13,184 bases of DNA from Nitrospirota bacterium (GTDB lineage: Bacteria; Nitrospirota; Nitrospiria; Nitrospirales; NS-4). This document shows positions 1 to 6,417 of the stretch, in pieces. The position numbers were made by a program, and so were the translations under genes. A model generated the notes under the pieces. It saw only the letters and a program-made list of their open reading frames with translations, was not told the origin of the DNA and searched no databases. The stretch spans positions 5,722 through 18,905 of the forward strand of contig VBOF01000013.1 of NCBI GenBank assembly GCA_005877855.1, in the 5' to 3' direction. Each line of letters begins with the position of its first letter. Within the stretch, counting starts at the first letter, position 1.

Positions 1-103
1 TGAGGATCCGGGCGGCGAGCGCCCGCCCGATGCCGTAGATGTAGGTCAATCCGACGTGGACCTGTTTATCCCGCGGCAGATCGACTCCAGCGATGCGCGC
101 CAT
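1..103 (-). CDS. rpsM: 30S ribosomal protein uS13, N-terminal part (runs off the left edge)
   Basis: uS13 is a 30S head protein that contacts uL5 across the subunit interface and the P-site tRNA. Only the first 34 residues are present, opening MARIAGVDLPRDKQVHVGLT and continuing YIYGIGRALAARIL, the canonical uS13 N-terminus with the conserved TYIYGIG. The ATG at 103 has AGGAGA upstream. As the first gene of the alpha-operon block it is expected to be followed by rpsK, rpsD, rpoA and rplQ outside the window. Confidence 0.96.
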   Translation of the reverse strand, partial: MARIAGVDLPRDKQVHVGLTYIYGIGRALAARIL

Positions 104-111
104 AACCTGTC

Positions 112-117
112 TCTCCT
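112..117 (-). promoter_or_regulatory. Ribosome binding site of rpsM
   Basis: On the minus strand this reads AGGAGA, 8 nt before the ATG at 103, inside the 27-nt rpmJ-rpsM gap, whose whole middle is purine-rich (CAGAGAGGAGAGACAGG). Confidence 0.7.
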
Positions 118-130
118 CTCTGTGGGCTCA

Positions 131-244
131 CTACCCTTGCCGTTGTTTGTGCCGGGGATTCGGGCACAGCACTCGAACAACCCCACGACGCCGGACCACT
201 CTACATTTCGAGCAGATCGGTTTGACCGACGATTTCACTTTCAT
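131..244 (-). CDS. rpmJ: 50S ribosomal protein bL36
   Basis: bL36 is the smallest 50S protein. I read a 37-residue frame: it opens MKVKSSVKPICSKCRVVRRR and ends LCPNPRHKQRQG before a TAG. Zinc ligands are Cys11, Cys14, Cys27 and His32, so it is the zinc-containing (C+) type. The order infA-rpmJ-rpsM is the expected one. The ATG at 244 has a loose purine-rich stretch (GGTGAGGG) upstream. The stop is 27 nt before rpsM. Length and motif match the family exactly. Confidence 0.96.
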   Translation of the reverse strand: MKVKSSVKPICSKCRVVRRRGVVRVLCPNPRHKQRQG

Positions 245-276
245 GGCCGCTCAGCCCTCACCAGGGATGGGTCCTG

Positions 277-495
277 CTACTTGAACCGGTACGTGATCCG
301 CCCCCGCGTCAGATCGTAGGGCGAGAGCTCCACCGTGACCTTGTCGCCCGGGAGGATGCGGATAAAATTCATCCGCATCTTGCCGGAAATGTGCGCCAGG
401 ATCGTGTGGCCGTTGTCCAATTGGACGCGGAACATGGCGTTCGGCAGCGTCTCGGCGACGGTCCCTTGCGCTTCGATCACATCTTCCTTCGGCAT
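277..495 (-). CDS. infA: Translation initiation factor IF-1
   Basis: IF-1 is an OB-fold factor that blocks the 30S A site during initiation and helps IF-2 and IF-3. The 72-residue product has exactly the usual length. It contains MPKEDVIEAQGTVAETLPNA, FRVQLDNGHTILAHISGKMR and the basic end SPYDLTRGRITYRFK, all family signatures. In many genomes outside the enterobacteria infA is located here between map and rpmJ. It starts 10 nt after map, and a 32-nt gap follows before rpmJ. That gap has only a weak 4-bp CCCT/AGGG hairpin and no terminator. Confidence 0.98.
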   Translation of the reverse strand: MPKEDVIEAQGTVAETLPNAMFRVQLDNGHTILAHISGKMRMNFIRILPGDKVTVELSPYDLTRGRITYRFK

Positions 496-505
496 ACGCT
501 CCGGC

Positions 506-1282
506 TCACTCCGTCCCTGAGAGTGTCGTCAAAATGCGTGGGCCCGCTTCGGTCACGACAATCGTATGTTCGAAGTGAGCCGACAGACTTCCGTCTCGAG
601 TGACGGCCGTCCAGCCATCGGCCAGCAGTCTGGTCTCCGGCCGCCCCATGTTCACCATCGGCTCGATGGCCAGCGTCATCCCCGGTTTCAAGCGAGGTCC
701 CTTGCCGGGCTCCCCGTAGTTCGGCACCTGCGGCTCTTCGTGCAGACGCCGGCCGATGCCGTGTCCCACGAACTCCGTCACGACGGAAAAGCTCGCCCCT
801 TCGGCGTGGTGCTGGACGGCGTGGGAGATGTCGGAAACCCTGTTGCCGACGACGGCCTGGGCAATCCCCTTGTGGAGCGCCTCTTCCGTCACCTGCAAGA
901 GGCGCCGGGTCTGGTCCGAGACGGCTCCGACCGGACAGGTAATGGCGGCATCCCCATAATATCCATCCACGATGACCCCGACGTCCAGCCCCACGATGTC
1001 GCCCTCTTTGAGCACGCGGCGCGACGGAATGCCGTGCACGACCTCTTCATTGACCGACACACACAAGGTGTGCTGGTAGACCTTGTCGCGGACCTGGTAG
1101 CCCTTGAACGCCGGCTTCCCGCCTCGATCCAGGATGAACTTCTCCGCAAAGCGATCCAGTTCTTCCGTCGCCACCCCGGGCTTGATCTGATGACGCAGCG
1201 CCTGGAGGACCTCGGCGACGATCCGCGACGCACGGCTCATCTTCTCGACCTCCTCGGGCGACTTCAGTTCGATCTCGCTCAT
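506..1282 (-). CDS. map: Type I methionine aminopeptidase
   Basis: The enzyme removes the initiator methionine from nascent chains at the tunnel exit, acting as a divalent-metal peptidase of the pita-bread fold. The 258-residue product has all five expected metal ligands: Asp100 (VGLDVG), Asp111 (YYGDAA), His174 (GHGIGR), Glu207 (AIEPM) and Glu238 (HFEHT). His83 in VVHGIPS matches the conserved substrate-side histidine. There is no N-terminal zinc finger, so it is the short bacterial form. It overlaps adk by 4 nt and ends 10 nt before infA. The placement in the secY-adk-map-infA block is widespread outside enterobacteria. Confidence 0.98.
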   Translation of the reverse strand: MSEIELKSPEEVEKMSRASRIVAEVLQALRHQIKPGVATEELDRFAEKFILDRGGKPAFKGYQVRDKVYQHTLCVSVNEEVVHGIPSRRVLKEGDIVGLDVGVIVDGYYGDAAITCPVGAVSDQTRRLLQVTEEALHKGIAQAVVGNRVSDISHAVQHHAEGASFSVVTEFVGHGIGRRLHEEPQVPNYGEPGKGPRLKPGMTLAIEPMVNMGRPETRLLADGWTAVTRDGSLSAHFEHTIVVTEAGPRILTTLSGTE

Positions 1283-1938
1283 GCCATCCTCGTCGCGTGC
1301 ACGACAGCCAGGAGTCGCGCGTAGACCTGGTCGATCGAGCCGGTGGCGTCCACCCGCTGCAGGAGTCCCCGCTTCTGGTAATACTCCACGAGCGGGCGGG
1401 TCTGTTGGTCGAACACCCGGAGCCGCGCCAACACCGTCTCGGGCTTATCGTCGGCCCGCTGCACCAGCCTCCCGCCGCACTTGTCGCAGACCCCCTCGTG
1501 CTTGGGCGGATCATGCTCGATGTGATAGACCGTCTGGCACCGGGAACAACTGCGACGCCCGGAGAGACGGCGGACGATCTCCTCCTGGGGCACGTCGAAG
1601 CTGATCACATGATCGAGGCCGGGAGAGCCCGTCTCTGTGAGGATCCGGTCCAACGCTTCGGCCTGGGCCACCGTCCGGGGGAAGCCGTCGAGGATATACC
1701 CTCGCGCGCACTCCGGGCTCGTCAATTTTTCCCGGACGAGTCCGATGACCACCTCATCCGGCACCAGCTTGCCCGAGTCCATATAGCCCTTCGCCTGCAG
1801 CCCGAGCGGCGTGCCACGCGTGACGGACTCCCGCAGAATCTCTCCCGTGGAGATGTGAGGAATCTGCTCCTGCGCCGCCAGGCGCTGCGCCTGCGTCCCT
1901 TTGCCCGCGCCAGGCGCCCCGAGAAAGACCAGCCGCAT
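1279..1938 (-). CDS. adk: Adenylate kinase with zinc-type LID
   Basis: Adenylate kinase catalyses ATP + AMP to 2 ADP in the cytosol. The 219-residue product is the long bacterial form. The P-loop GAPGAGKGT is at residues 8-16. AMP-binding elements are STGEILRESV near 30 and DGFPRT at 84-89, whose arginine contacts AMP. The LID (about 126-165) carries Cys131, Cys134, Cys151 and Cys154 in CSRC and CDKC, the structural zinc site of many bacterial kinases that E. coli lacks. It begins 3 nt after secY, and its TGA overlaps the map ATG by 4 nt. Activity should be intact. Confidence 0.98.
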   Translation of the reverse strand: MRLVFLGAPGAGKGTQAQRLAAQEQIPHISTGEILRESVTRGTPLGLQAKGYMDSGKLVPDEVVIGLVREKLTSPECARGYILDGFPRTVAQAEALDRILTETGSPGLDHVISFDVPQEEIVRRLSGRRSCSRCQTVYHIEHDPPKHEGVCDKCGGRLVQRADDKPETVLARLRVFDQQTRPLVEYYQKRGLLQRVDATGSIDQVYARLLAVVHATRMA

Positions 1939-1941
1939 CCC

Positions 1942-3255
1942 TTACCCGCTTCGTCCTTTCAGCCGACCCTTGGCCAGGAACCCTTCGTAGTTGCGCATGA
2001 GCATGTGCGACTCGATCTGTTGCGCCGTGTCCAAGCCTACGCCGACGGTGATCAACAACGAGGTGCCGCCGAAGTAAAACGGCACGCCGAGTTTGTAGAT
2101 CAGGATCTCCGGGATGATGCAGACCCCCGCCAGGTAGAGCGAGCCCGCGAAGGTGATGCGGTTCAGGACCCGGTAGATGTAGTCGGAGGTCCGCTGGCCC
2201 GGTCGGATGCCGGGAATGAACCCTCCATACTTCTTCATGTTGTCGGCGATGTCCACTGGGTTCAGCACCACCGCCGTGTAAAAATAACAGAAGAACACGA
2301 TCAGACTGACGTACAGGATCGTGTAGGTCACCGACCCGGGGGCCAGCATGGTGCCCATCTGTTGGACCCAGGGGATCTGGATGAACCCCGCGATCGTCGC
2401 CGGAAACGCGATGATCGACGAGGCGAAGATCGGCGGAATCACACCCGCCGTGTTGATCTTGAGCGGGATATGTGTACTCTGGCCACCGAACACCCGCCGC
2501 CCCACCACGCGCTTGGCGTACTGCACTGGGATCTTGCGCCGGCCGGTCTCCAGGAACACGATTGCCGCGATCACGCCGACCATCCCGGCGATGAGCATGA
2601 CGAGCCAGAACCCCGTCAATTGACCGACTTCAAACAGCCGATAGGTCTCCACCACCGCCGCCGGCAGGCGAGCGACGATCCCCGCGAAGATGATCAGCGA
2701 GATGCCATTGCCGATCCCCCGCTCGGTGATCTGCTCCCCGAGCCACATCAGGAAGGCCGTGCCGGCGGTCAGCGTCAGCATGGTCATCAGGCGGAAGCTC
2801 CACCCGGGAGCCTGCACGAAGGCGCCGCGGTTCATGCCCTCAAGCCCGATGGCGATCCCGAACGACTGGATCAAGCCGATCGCGATCGTGCCAAACCGGG
2901 TGTACTGCACGATCTTCTTCCGGCCGCGTTCCCCCTCCTTGGCGAGCTTCGTCAAGTGGGGAATCACGACCGTCAGCAGTTGCAGGATGATCGACGCGCT
3001 GATGTATGGCATGATGCCAAGCGCGAAGATTGTCATCCGTGAGAGGGCCCCGCCGGAAAAGATATCGAGAAACCCCAGCAGCGCTCCCCCCTGCTTTTGC
3101 AGGAAGTCGCTCAGCGCATCTTGGTTGATGCCAGGGGTCGGAATGTGGGCGCCGATCCGGTAGACCGCCAACATCCCGAGCGTGAACAGAATCCGATTGC
3201 GCAGCTCCGGGATGTTGAAGACGTTCTTGAAATTCGTGATCAGCCGCTCAAGCAC
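1942..3255 (-). CDS. secY: Protein translocase channel subunit SecY
   Basis: SecY forms the pore of the inner-membrane SecYEG translocon that exports or inserts nascent proteins. The 437-residue product starts at GTG (3255) with LERLITNFKNVFNIPELRNR, the usual amphipathic N-terminus. The first membrane segment is LFTLGMLAVYRIGAHIPTPG. The plug region FLDIFSGGALSRMTIFALGI and the second segment MPYISASIILQLL follow. The pattern fits ten membrane helices. The cytosolic loop with YAKRVVGRRVFGGQSTHIPL and the GFIPGIRPGQRTSDYI loop before helix 9 are the SecA/ribosome contact sites. It overlaps rplO by 8 nt and lies 3 nt before adk. Full length, no anomaly. Confidence 0.98.
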   Translation of the reverse strand: MLERLITNFKNVFNIPELRNRILFTLGMLAVYRIGAHIPTPGINQDALSDFLQKQGGALLGFLDIFSGGALSRMTIFALGIMPYISASIILQLLTVVIPHLTKLAKEGERGRKKIVQYTRFGTIAIGLIQSFGIAIGLEGMNRGAFVQAPGWSFRLMTMLTLTAGTAFLMWLGEQITERGIGNGISLIIFAGIVARLPAAVVETYRLFEVGQLTGFWLVMLIAGMVGVIAAIVFLETGRRKIPVQYAKRVVGRRVFGGQSTHIPLKINTAGVIPPIFASSIIAFPATIAGFIQIPWVQQMGTMLAPGSVTYTILYVSLIVFFCYFYTAVVLNPVDIADNMKKYGGFIPGIRPGQRTSDYIYRVLNRITFAGSLYLAGVCIIPEILIYKLGVPFYFGGTSLLITVGVGLDTAQQIESHMLMRNYEGFLAKGRLKGRSG

Positions 3256-3697
3256 CGTCGAGCACCTCTACCATCCCCCCTGCCGCTTGAATCTTGGCGA
3301 TCGCGGCCTCGCTGAACCGATGAGCCTGGACGCGGACCGCCCGCGACAACGAGCCCTCTGCTAAGACCTTGATCTTGGCGCCCCGCCCACGCACGAGGCC
3401 GGCCTGCGCGAGGACCTGCGGCGTCACCTCCTGGACGCCCTCGAGCCGGTTCAGGTCACGCAGGTTCACGACGGCCCACTCCTGCGTGAAGAGGTTCGTG
3501 AACCCGCGCTTGGGCACCCGCCGGGTCAGCGGCATCTGCCCGCCCTCAAACCCGGGGCGCTTGCCGCCGCCCGATCGGGCTTTGAGCCCCTTGTGGCCAC
3601 GCGTGGCCGTCTTACCGTGCCCGGAGCCGATGCCCCGGCCCACGCGCTTGGGCCGCCGCCGAGCCCCTGGGGCTGGTTTCAAGTCATGCAGCTTCAT
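3248..3697 (-). CDS. rplO: 50S ribosomal protein uL15
   Basis: uL15 is a late-assembly 50S protein with a long extended N-terminal arm and a globular C-terminal domain. The 149-residue product opens MKLHDLKPAPGARRRPKRVG and has the glycine- and arginine-rich GRGIGSGHGKTATRGHKG and FEGGQMPLTRRVPKRGF, hallmarks of the family. The C-terminal domain includes the VKVLAEG-like KIKVLAEGSLSRAV. It overlaps the rpmD stop by 4 nt (ATGA) and the secY start by 8 nt, so it is tightly coupled on both sides. Length and motifs are normal. Confidence 0.97.
   Translation of the reverse strand: MKLHDLKPAPGARRRPKRVGRGIGSGHGKTATRGHKGLKARSGGGKRPGFEGGQMPLTRRVPKRGFTNLFTQEWAVVNLRDLNRLEGVQEVTPQVLAQAGLVRGRGAKIKVLAEGSLSRAVRVQAHRFSEAAIAKIQAAGGMVEVLDGA
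3263..3268 (-). promoter_or_regulatory. Ribosome binding site of secY
   Basis: On the minus strand this reads GAGGTG, 7 nt before the GTG at 3255 and inside the end of rplO. It supports GTG as the secY start and the 8-nt overlap. Confidence 0.75.
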
Positions 3698-4362
3698 AGA
3701 GCTTTGCCTGCCTCCCGGACCTCCAGCAGGTAGGCGAGCTTGTGCACCAGCCCCTTGACTTGAGGGGTGTTCGGCCGGATCACGGTGTGGCGGAGCCGAC
3801 GGAGGCCGAGGCCGCGAAGGATGATCCGATGGGCCTTGGGCGTGCCGATGGGACTGCGGACCAAGGTGATCGCAAGGGTCTCTTTAGGTGTGGCCTTCTG
3901 CTCCACCGAGCCAGCGTTCGTCAGCGACAAAGTGTACGAGAGGGAATCGCCCGGCTTGACACTCGTGCGGTCCACCAAGGGTGTCCCCCGCAGCGAGGGT
4001 GCGGACGCCACAAGTGTCGCACGCGCGGCCTGGGAGACGGAGGGGTCAAACCTGGACGTAGCCTTGATCTCGAACGCCTGCGCAACGCCGTCGCTCATCT
4101 CCACCGGCACCCGCGCGCGCAACACAAACCGTGCCTTCTGGCCGATACCAAGCCGCGGCGTCTCGGTCACGGACGGCTCTTCGGCTCTGATATGACCGGT
4201 CCCCTCCACATCGTGGAAGAACGCCGGCTGGAAGGATGGCGGCAGCGTCGAAGTGAGCTGGAACGCATCTTCCGCGTTCCCTCGATTCGTGACGACGAAC
4301 GGTATCACGATTGTCTCACCTGATGTACCGACATATTGGGCTCGCACCTCCGACAGTTCCAT
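3694..4362 (-). CDS. rpmD: 50S ribosomal protein uL30 fused to an N-terminal Ig-like (DUF11/NEW3-type) segment
   Basis: uL30 is a peripheral 50S protein of about 60 residues. Here its core occupies residues 161-217 of 222 (ETLAITLVRSPIGTPKAHR, then LRGLGLRRLRHTV and a KLAYLLEV end) and is intact. Before it lie about 152 residues unlike any uL30. Residues 5-120 look like one complete extracellular-type beta-sandwich (ETIVIPFVVTNRGNAEDAF, then a DTP-like TPRLGIGQ turn and VEMSDGVAQAFEIKATS). Residues 130-152 start a second one (SVKPGDSLSYTLSLTNAG). There is no signal peptide, no membrane segment and no cysteine. The ATG is 3 nt after rpsE with GGCGGGG upstream. A GTG at 3906 could start plain uL30 but has no ribosome binding site. 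The stop overlaps rplO by 4 nt. The uL30 call is firm; the Ig-like assignment is by motif recognition. Confidence 0.9.
   Translation of the reverse strand: MELSEVRAQYVGTSGETIVIPFVVTNRGNAEDAFQLTSTLPPSFQPAFFHDVEGTGHIRAEEPSVTETPRLGIGQKARFVLRARVPVEMSDGVAQAFEIKATSRFDPSVSQAARATLVASAPSLRGTPLVDRTSVKPGDSLSYTLSLTNAGSVEQKATPKETLAITLVRSPIGTPKAHRIILRGLGLRRLRHTVIRPNTPQVKGLVHKLAYLLEVREAGKAL
3907..4362 (-). other. Ig-like surface-domain segment inserted ahead of the uL30 core
   Basis: This is the part of rpmD encoding residues 1-152. The motifs (GETIVIPFVVTNRGNAED; later VKPGDSLSYTLSLTNAG) follow the 'PG-x-x-V-x-Y-x-x-x-x-TN-x-G' pattern of DUF11/CARDB/NEW3-like modules. Those normally occur in tandem in secreted or outer-surface proteins. 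The first module is full-length; the second stops after about two strands, where uL30 starts. GC is about 63% by hand count and is not distinct from the neighbours, so any transfer is old or from a similar genome. Family assignment is inference. Confidence 0.65.
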
Positions 4363-4365
4363 CGC

Positions 4366-4860
4366 CTACCCCGCCTGCTGAGCGAACGCTTTGCGGATCC
4401 GGAGCACTTCGTCTGGGTCCCGCAACTGGTTCAGCCCGTCAAGGGTCGCCTGCACCACGTTGAAGGGATTGCCGCGGCCCAGCGTCTTCGCCACGATATT
4501 GTGGATCCCGGCCAACTCGATCACGGCCCTGACGGCTCCCCCCGCGACGATCCCGGTCCCGGCGGACGCCGGCTTAAGCAGCACATGTTCGGCGCCGAAT
4601 TGGCCGTGGACCTCGTGGGGGATGGTCCCGTTCTTGATCGCGACCCGGACGAGATTCTTCTTGGCGTGCTGCACGGCTTTGGAGATGGCCTCGGGCACCT
4701 CCGCCGCCTTGCCCTTGCCGACGCCGACCAGGCCCTGCTCATCACCGACCACGACCAGCGCCGTGAAATTAAACCGCTTGCCCCCTTTGACCACCTTGGC
4801 CACGCGGTTGATGTAGACGACCTTGTCCTTCAGGTTCAGTTCTTCCGGATTGATCTTCAC
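4366..4860 (-). CDS. rpsE: 30S ribosomal protein uS5
   Basis: uS5 is an accuracy-centre protein of the 30S body, near the mRNA entry site with uS3 and uS4. The 164-residue product starts at GTG (4860). An in-frame stop lies six codons upstream, so no longer form is possible. The N-terminal double-stranded-RNA-binding-like domain includes KVVYINRVAKVVKGGKRF and VVVGDEQGLVGVGKGKA. The C-terminal part has LLKPASAGTGIVAGGAVRAV and ELAGIHNIVAKTLGRGNP, all standard. AGGAG lies about 12 nt before the GTG, somewhat far. Only 3 nt separate its TAG from the ATG of the enlarged rpmD. Confidence 0.97.
   Translation of the reverse strand: MKINPEELNLKDKVVYINRVAKVVKGGKRFNFTALVVVGDEQGLVGVGKGKAAEVPEAISKAVQHAKKNLVRVAIKNGTIPHEVHGQFGAEHVLLKPASAGTGIVAGGAVRAVIELAGIHNIVAKTLGRGNPFNVVQATLDGLNQLRDPDEVLRIRKAFAQQAG
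4369..4375 (-). promoter_or_regulatory. Likely ribosome binding site of the extended rpmD
   Basis: On the minus strand this reads GGCGGGG, 6 nt before the ATG at 4362, in the last codons of rpsE. The match to the anti-Shine-Dalgarno is moderate, but it is better than anything before the internal GTG at 3906. Confidence 0.45.
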
Positions 4861-4879
4861 GATTCGGCGGCGCTCCTAT

Positions 4880-5248
4880 TTAGAACTTCAGACCCTTTTC
4901 GCGGGCGGCCTCAGCCAGGGCCTTGATCCGCCCGTGGTATTTGTAGCCGCCGCGGTCAAAGACGACGGCCGTCACGTTGGCCTTCAGGGCCCGCTCGGCG
5001 ACCAGCCGGCCCACAGCGACGGCAGCCGTCGCGTTCCCTCCGTTTTTCACCGTCCCCTTGAGCTCCTTGTCCAGAGTCGACGCGCTGAGCAAGGTCCGCC
5101 CGGTCGTATCGTCGATCACCTGGGCATAGAGGTGCCCGTTGCTCCGGAACACGTTGAGCCGGGGGCGCTGGGCCGTCCCGAACACCCGGAGCCGGACCCG
5201 GTGGTGCCGGCGGACCCGGCTGCGTTCCCGTTTGCCCACATCCAACAT
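4880..5248 (-). CDS. rplR: 50S ribosomal protein uL18
   Basis: uL18 binds 5S rRNA together with uL5 in the central protuberance. The 122-residue product is of typical size and has a basic N-terminal arm (KRERSRVRRHHRVRLRVFG) that contacts 5S rRNA. The conserved PRLNVFRSNGHLYAQVIDD follows, and the C-terminal VFDRGGYKYHGRIKALAEAA is the family signature. The ATG at 5248 is 12 nt after the rplF stop. The TAA is 19 nt before the rpsE start. Nothing unusual. Confidence 0.97.
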   Translation of the reverse strand: MLDVGKRERSRVRRHHRVRLRVFGTAQRPRLNVFRSNGHLYAQVIDDTTGRTLLSASTLDKELKGTVKNGGNATAAVAVGRLVAERALKANVTAVVFDRGGYKYHGRIKALAEAAREKGLKF

Positions 5249-5260
5249 CGTCGCCTTCCC

Positions 5261-5797
5261 TTACTTGCCCGTCTTGCCTTCCTTGCGAATCAAGATTTCT
5301 CCCGCGTACTTCACTCCCTTAGCCTTGTAGACATCCGGCTTTTTGAGAGCCCGGATATTGGCGGCGATCTGACCGACCAGGTATCGGTCTCGCCCCCTGA
5401 TGGTCACCACCGTCTGTTTGTCCACCTTGGCCTCAATGCCCTCCGGGAGTGGGAACGCGATGGGATGGGTGAACCCGAGGTTGAGACTGAGCGTCCGTCC
5501 ACTCAGCGCGGCCTTGTACCCGACCCCGTTGATCTCCAGGACTCGTTCAAACCCCTTCGTCACTCCCTCAATCATGTTGCGGACCTCGTTCCGCACAAGC
5601 CCATGGAGCGCGCGGTGCTGACGGGTATCGGCCGTGCGCTGCACCACGGCTTTGCCATCCGCCACAGCGACCGTGATGTCCGGCGGGATCGGCCGCGTGA
5701 GGGCTCCCAGGGGGCCCTTCACGAACACCTTCTGGGCGTCGACCTGGACGTCCACGCCCTGCGGAATGGGCACTGGTTGTCTTCCGATCCGTGACAT
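5261..5797 (-). CDS. rplF: 50S ribosomal protein uL6
   Basis: uL6 lies near the factor-binding site at the base of the uL10/uL12 stalk. The 178-residue product has the two tandem domains of the family. It starts SRIGRQPVPIPQGVDV, with VFVKGPLGALTR in domain 1. Domain 2 contains INGVGYKAALSGRTLSLNLG (about residues 89-108) and ends with DRYLVGQIAANIRALKKPD and KGVKYAGEILIRKEGKTGK, the most conserved stretch. It starts 9 nt after rpsH and ends 12 nt before rplR. Length and motifs are normal. Confidence 0.98.
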   Translation of the reverse strand: MSRIGRQPVPIPQGVDVQVDAQKVFVKGPLGALTRPIPPDITVAVADGKAVVQRTADTRQHRALHGLVRNEVRNMIEGVTKGFERVLEINGVGYKAALSGRTLSLNLGFTHPIAFPLPEGIEAKVDKQTVVTIRGRDRYLVGQIAANIRALKKPDVYKAKGVKYAGEILIRKEGKTGK

Positions 5798-5806
5798 CGA
5801 TCGTCC

Positions 5807-6205
5807 CTACCAGATGTAGCAGAGCACTTCGCCACCGACCTTCTGTACGCGCGACTCGGTGCCGGTCATGATCCCGTGGGGTGTCGTTAAGATGGCGACT
5901 CCCATCCCGCCTCGTACGTGCGGAATGTGCGGGCGCCGGACGTACACTCGTTTGCCCGGCCGGCTCACGCGGCGGATCCCCGTGATCATGGGCGTCTCAC
6001 CATCCTGGTAGCGGAGGCGCAGTCGCAGGACCGGATGGCCGCCTTCCTCGAGACGCTCCACGCCCTGAAGGAATCCTTCCTGACAGAGAACCCGGGCGAC
6101 CTCCGCCTTGAGCGTGGAGGCCGGCATCTGCACGGTCGCGTGTCCCCGCCGCACGGCGTTTCGAATCCGGGTGACCATGTCGCCGAGGGGGTCCGTCATC
6201 GCCAT
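5807..6205 (-). CDS. rpsH: 30S ribosomal protein uS8
   Basis: uS8 is a primary binder of 16S rRNA helix 21 and in E. coli also represses the spc operon. The 132-residue product opens MAMTDPLGDMVTRIRNA, the family's opening. A second ATG two codons in (MTDPLG) is an equally good start. The diagnostic C-terminal region GGMGVAILTTPHGIMTGTES and the final VGGEVLCYIW are intact. It starts 4 nt after rpsN and ends 9 nt before rplF. No obvious copy of its rRNA target hairpin is recognisable between rplX and rplE, where E. coli keeps its operator. Confidence 0.97.
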   Translation of the reverse strand: MAMTDPLGDMVTRIRNAVRRGHATVQMPASTLKAEVARVLCQEGFLQGVERLEEGGHPVLRLRLRYQDGETPMITGIRRVSRPGKRVYVRRPHIPHVRGGMGVAILTTPHGIMTGTESRVQKVGGEVLCYIW

Positions 6206-6209
6206 CGCG

Positions 6210-6395
6210 TCACCAGCTCGATTTGATCACCCCGGGGATCTCGCCCCGGAGGCTGAGAAAGCGAAAACAGATGCGGCACAGCTTGAACTTGCGCAGGAAG
6301 CCCCGCACCCGACCGCAGTTCGGGCAGCGGTTGTACGCCCGCGTTTTGAACTTTGAGGGTCTCTGCGCCTTTAATCTGAGAGCCAAGCGGGCCAC
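6210..6395 (-). CDS. rpsN: 30S ribosomal protein uS14, zinc-binding (type Z) form
   Basis: uS14 is a small 30S head protein. This 61-residue version is the short zinc-binding type, with ligands Cys24, Cys27, Cys40 and Cys43 in RCPNCGR and LCRICFR. The standard surroundings AQRPSKFKTRAYNRC and GEIPGVIKSSW are present. The long cysteine-free version of about 100 residues is excluded. Translation starts at GTG (6395), which gives the expected MARLALR opening and has GGGAGGT upstream. It lies 22 nt after rplE and 4 nt before rpsH. Confidence 0.96.
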   Translation of the reverse strand: MARLALRLKAQRPSKFKTRAYNRCPNCGRVRGFLRKFKLCRICFRFLSLRGEIPGVIKSSW

Positions 6396-6404
6396 CGTCC
6401 CAGT

Positions 6405-6411
6405 ACCTCCC
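6405..6411 (-). promoter_or_regulatory. Ribosome binding site of rpsN
   Basis: On the minus strand this reads GGGAGGT, 9 nt before the GTG at 6395, inside the 22-nt gap after rplE. It supports GTG as the uS14 start. Confidence 0.75.
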
Positions 6412-6417
6412 GTCGGA

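Noticed and set aside
245..276. Possible terminator hairpin in the infA-rpmJ gap
   Set aside because: The stem is only about 4 bp (CCCT/AGGG) and no T-run follows, so it is too weak to call.
566..1324. 252-codon plus-strand open frame opposite map
   Set aside because: It is the antisense mirror of methionine aminopeptidase codons with no family signature.
1297..3042. 581-codon open frame on the plus strand opposite secY and adk
   Set aside because: It is an antisense shadow of two certain genes in GC-rich DNA. The translation is rich in Arg, His, Asp and Pro, with no recognisable domain, and there is no supporting start context.
3907..4362. Recent horizontal import of the Ig-like segment judged by base composition
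   Set aside because: GC by hand count is about 63%, like the flanking genes, so composition gives no evidence of recent transfer even though the domain type is foreign to this context.
3904..4362. Assembly chimera as the explanation for the rpmD extension
   Set aside because: Not excluded, but less likely: the segment is in frame at both ends, has no stop, keeps the tight rpsE spacing and the rplO overlap, and matches its neighbours in composition. Read mapping would decide.
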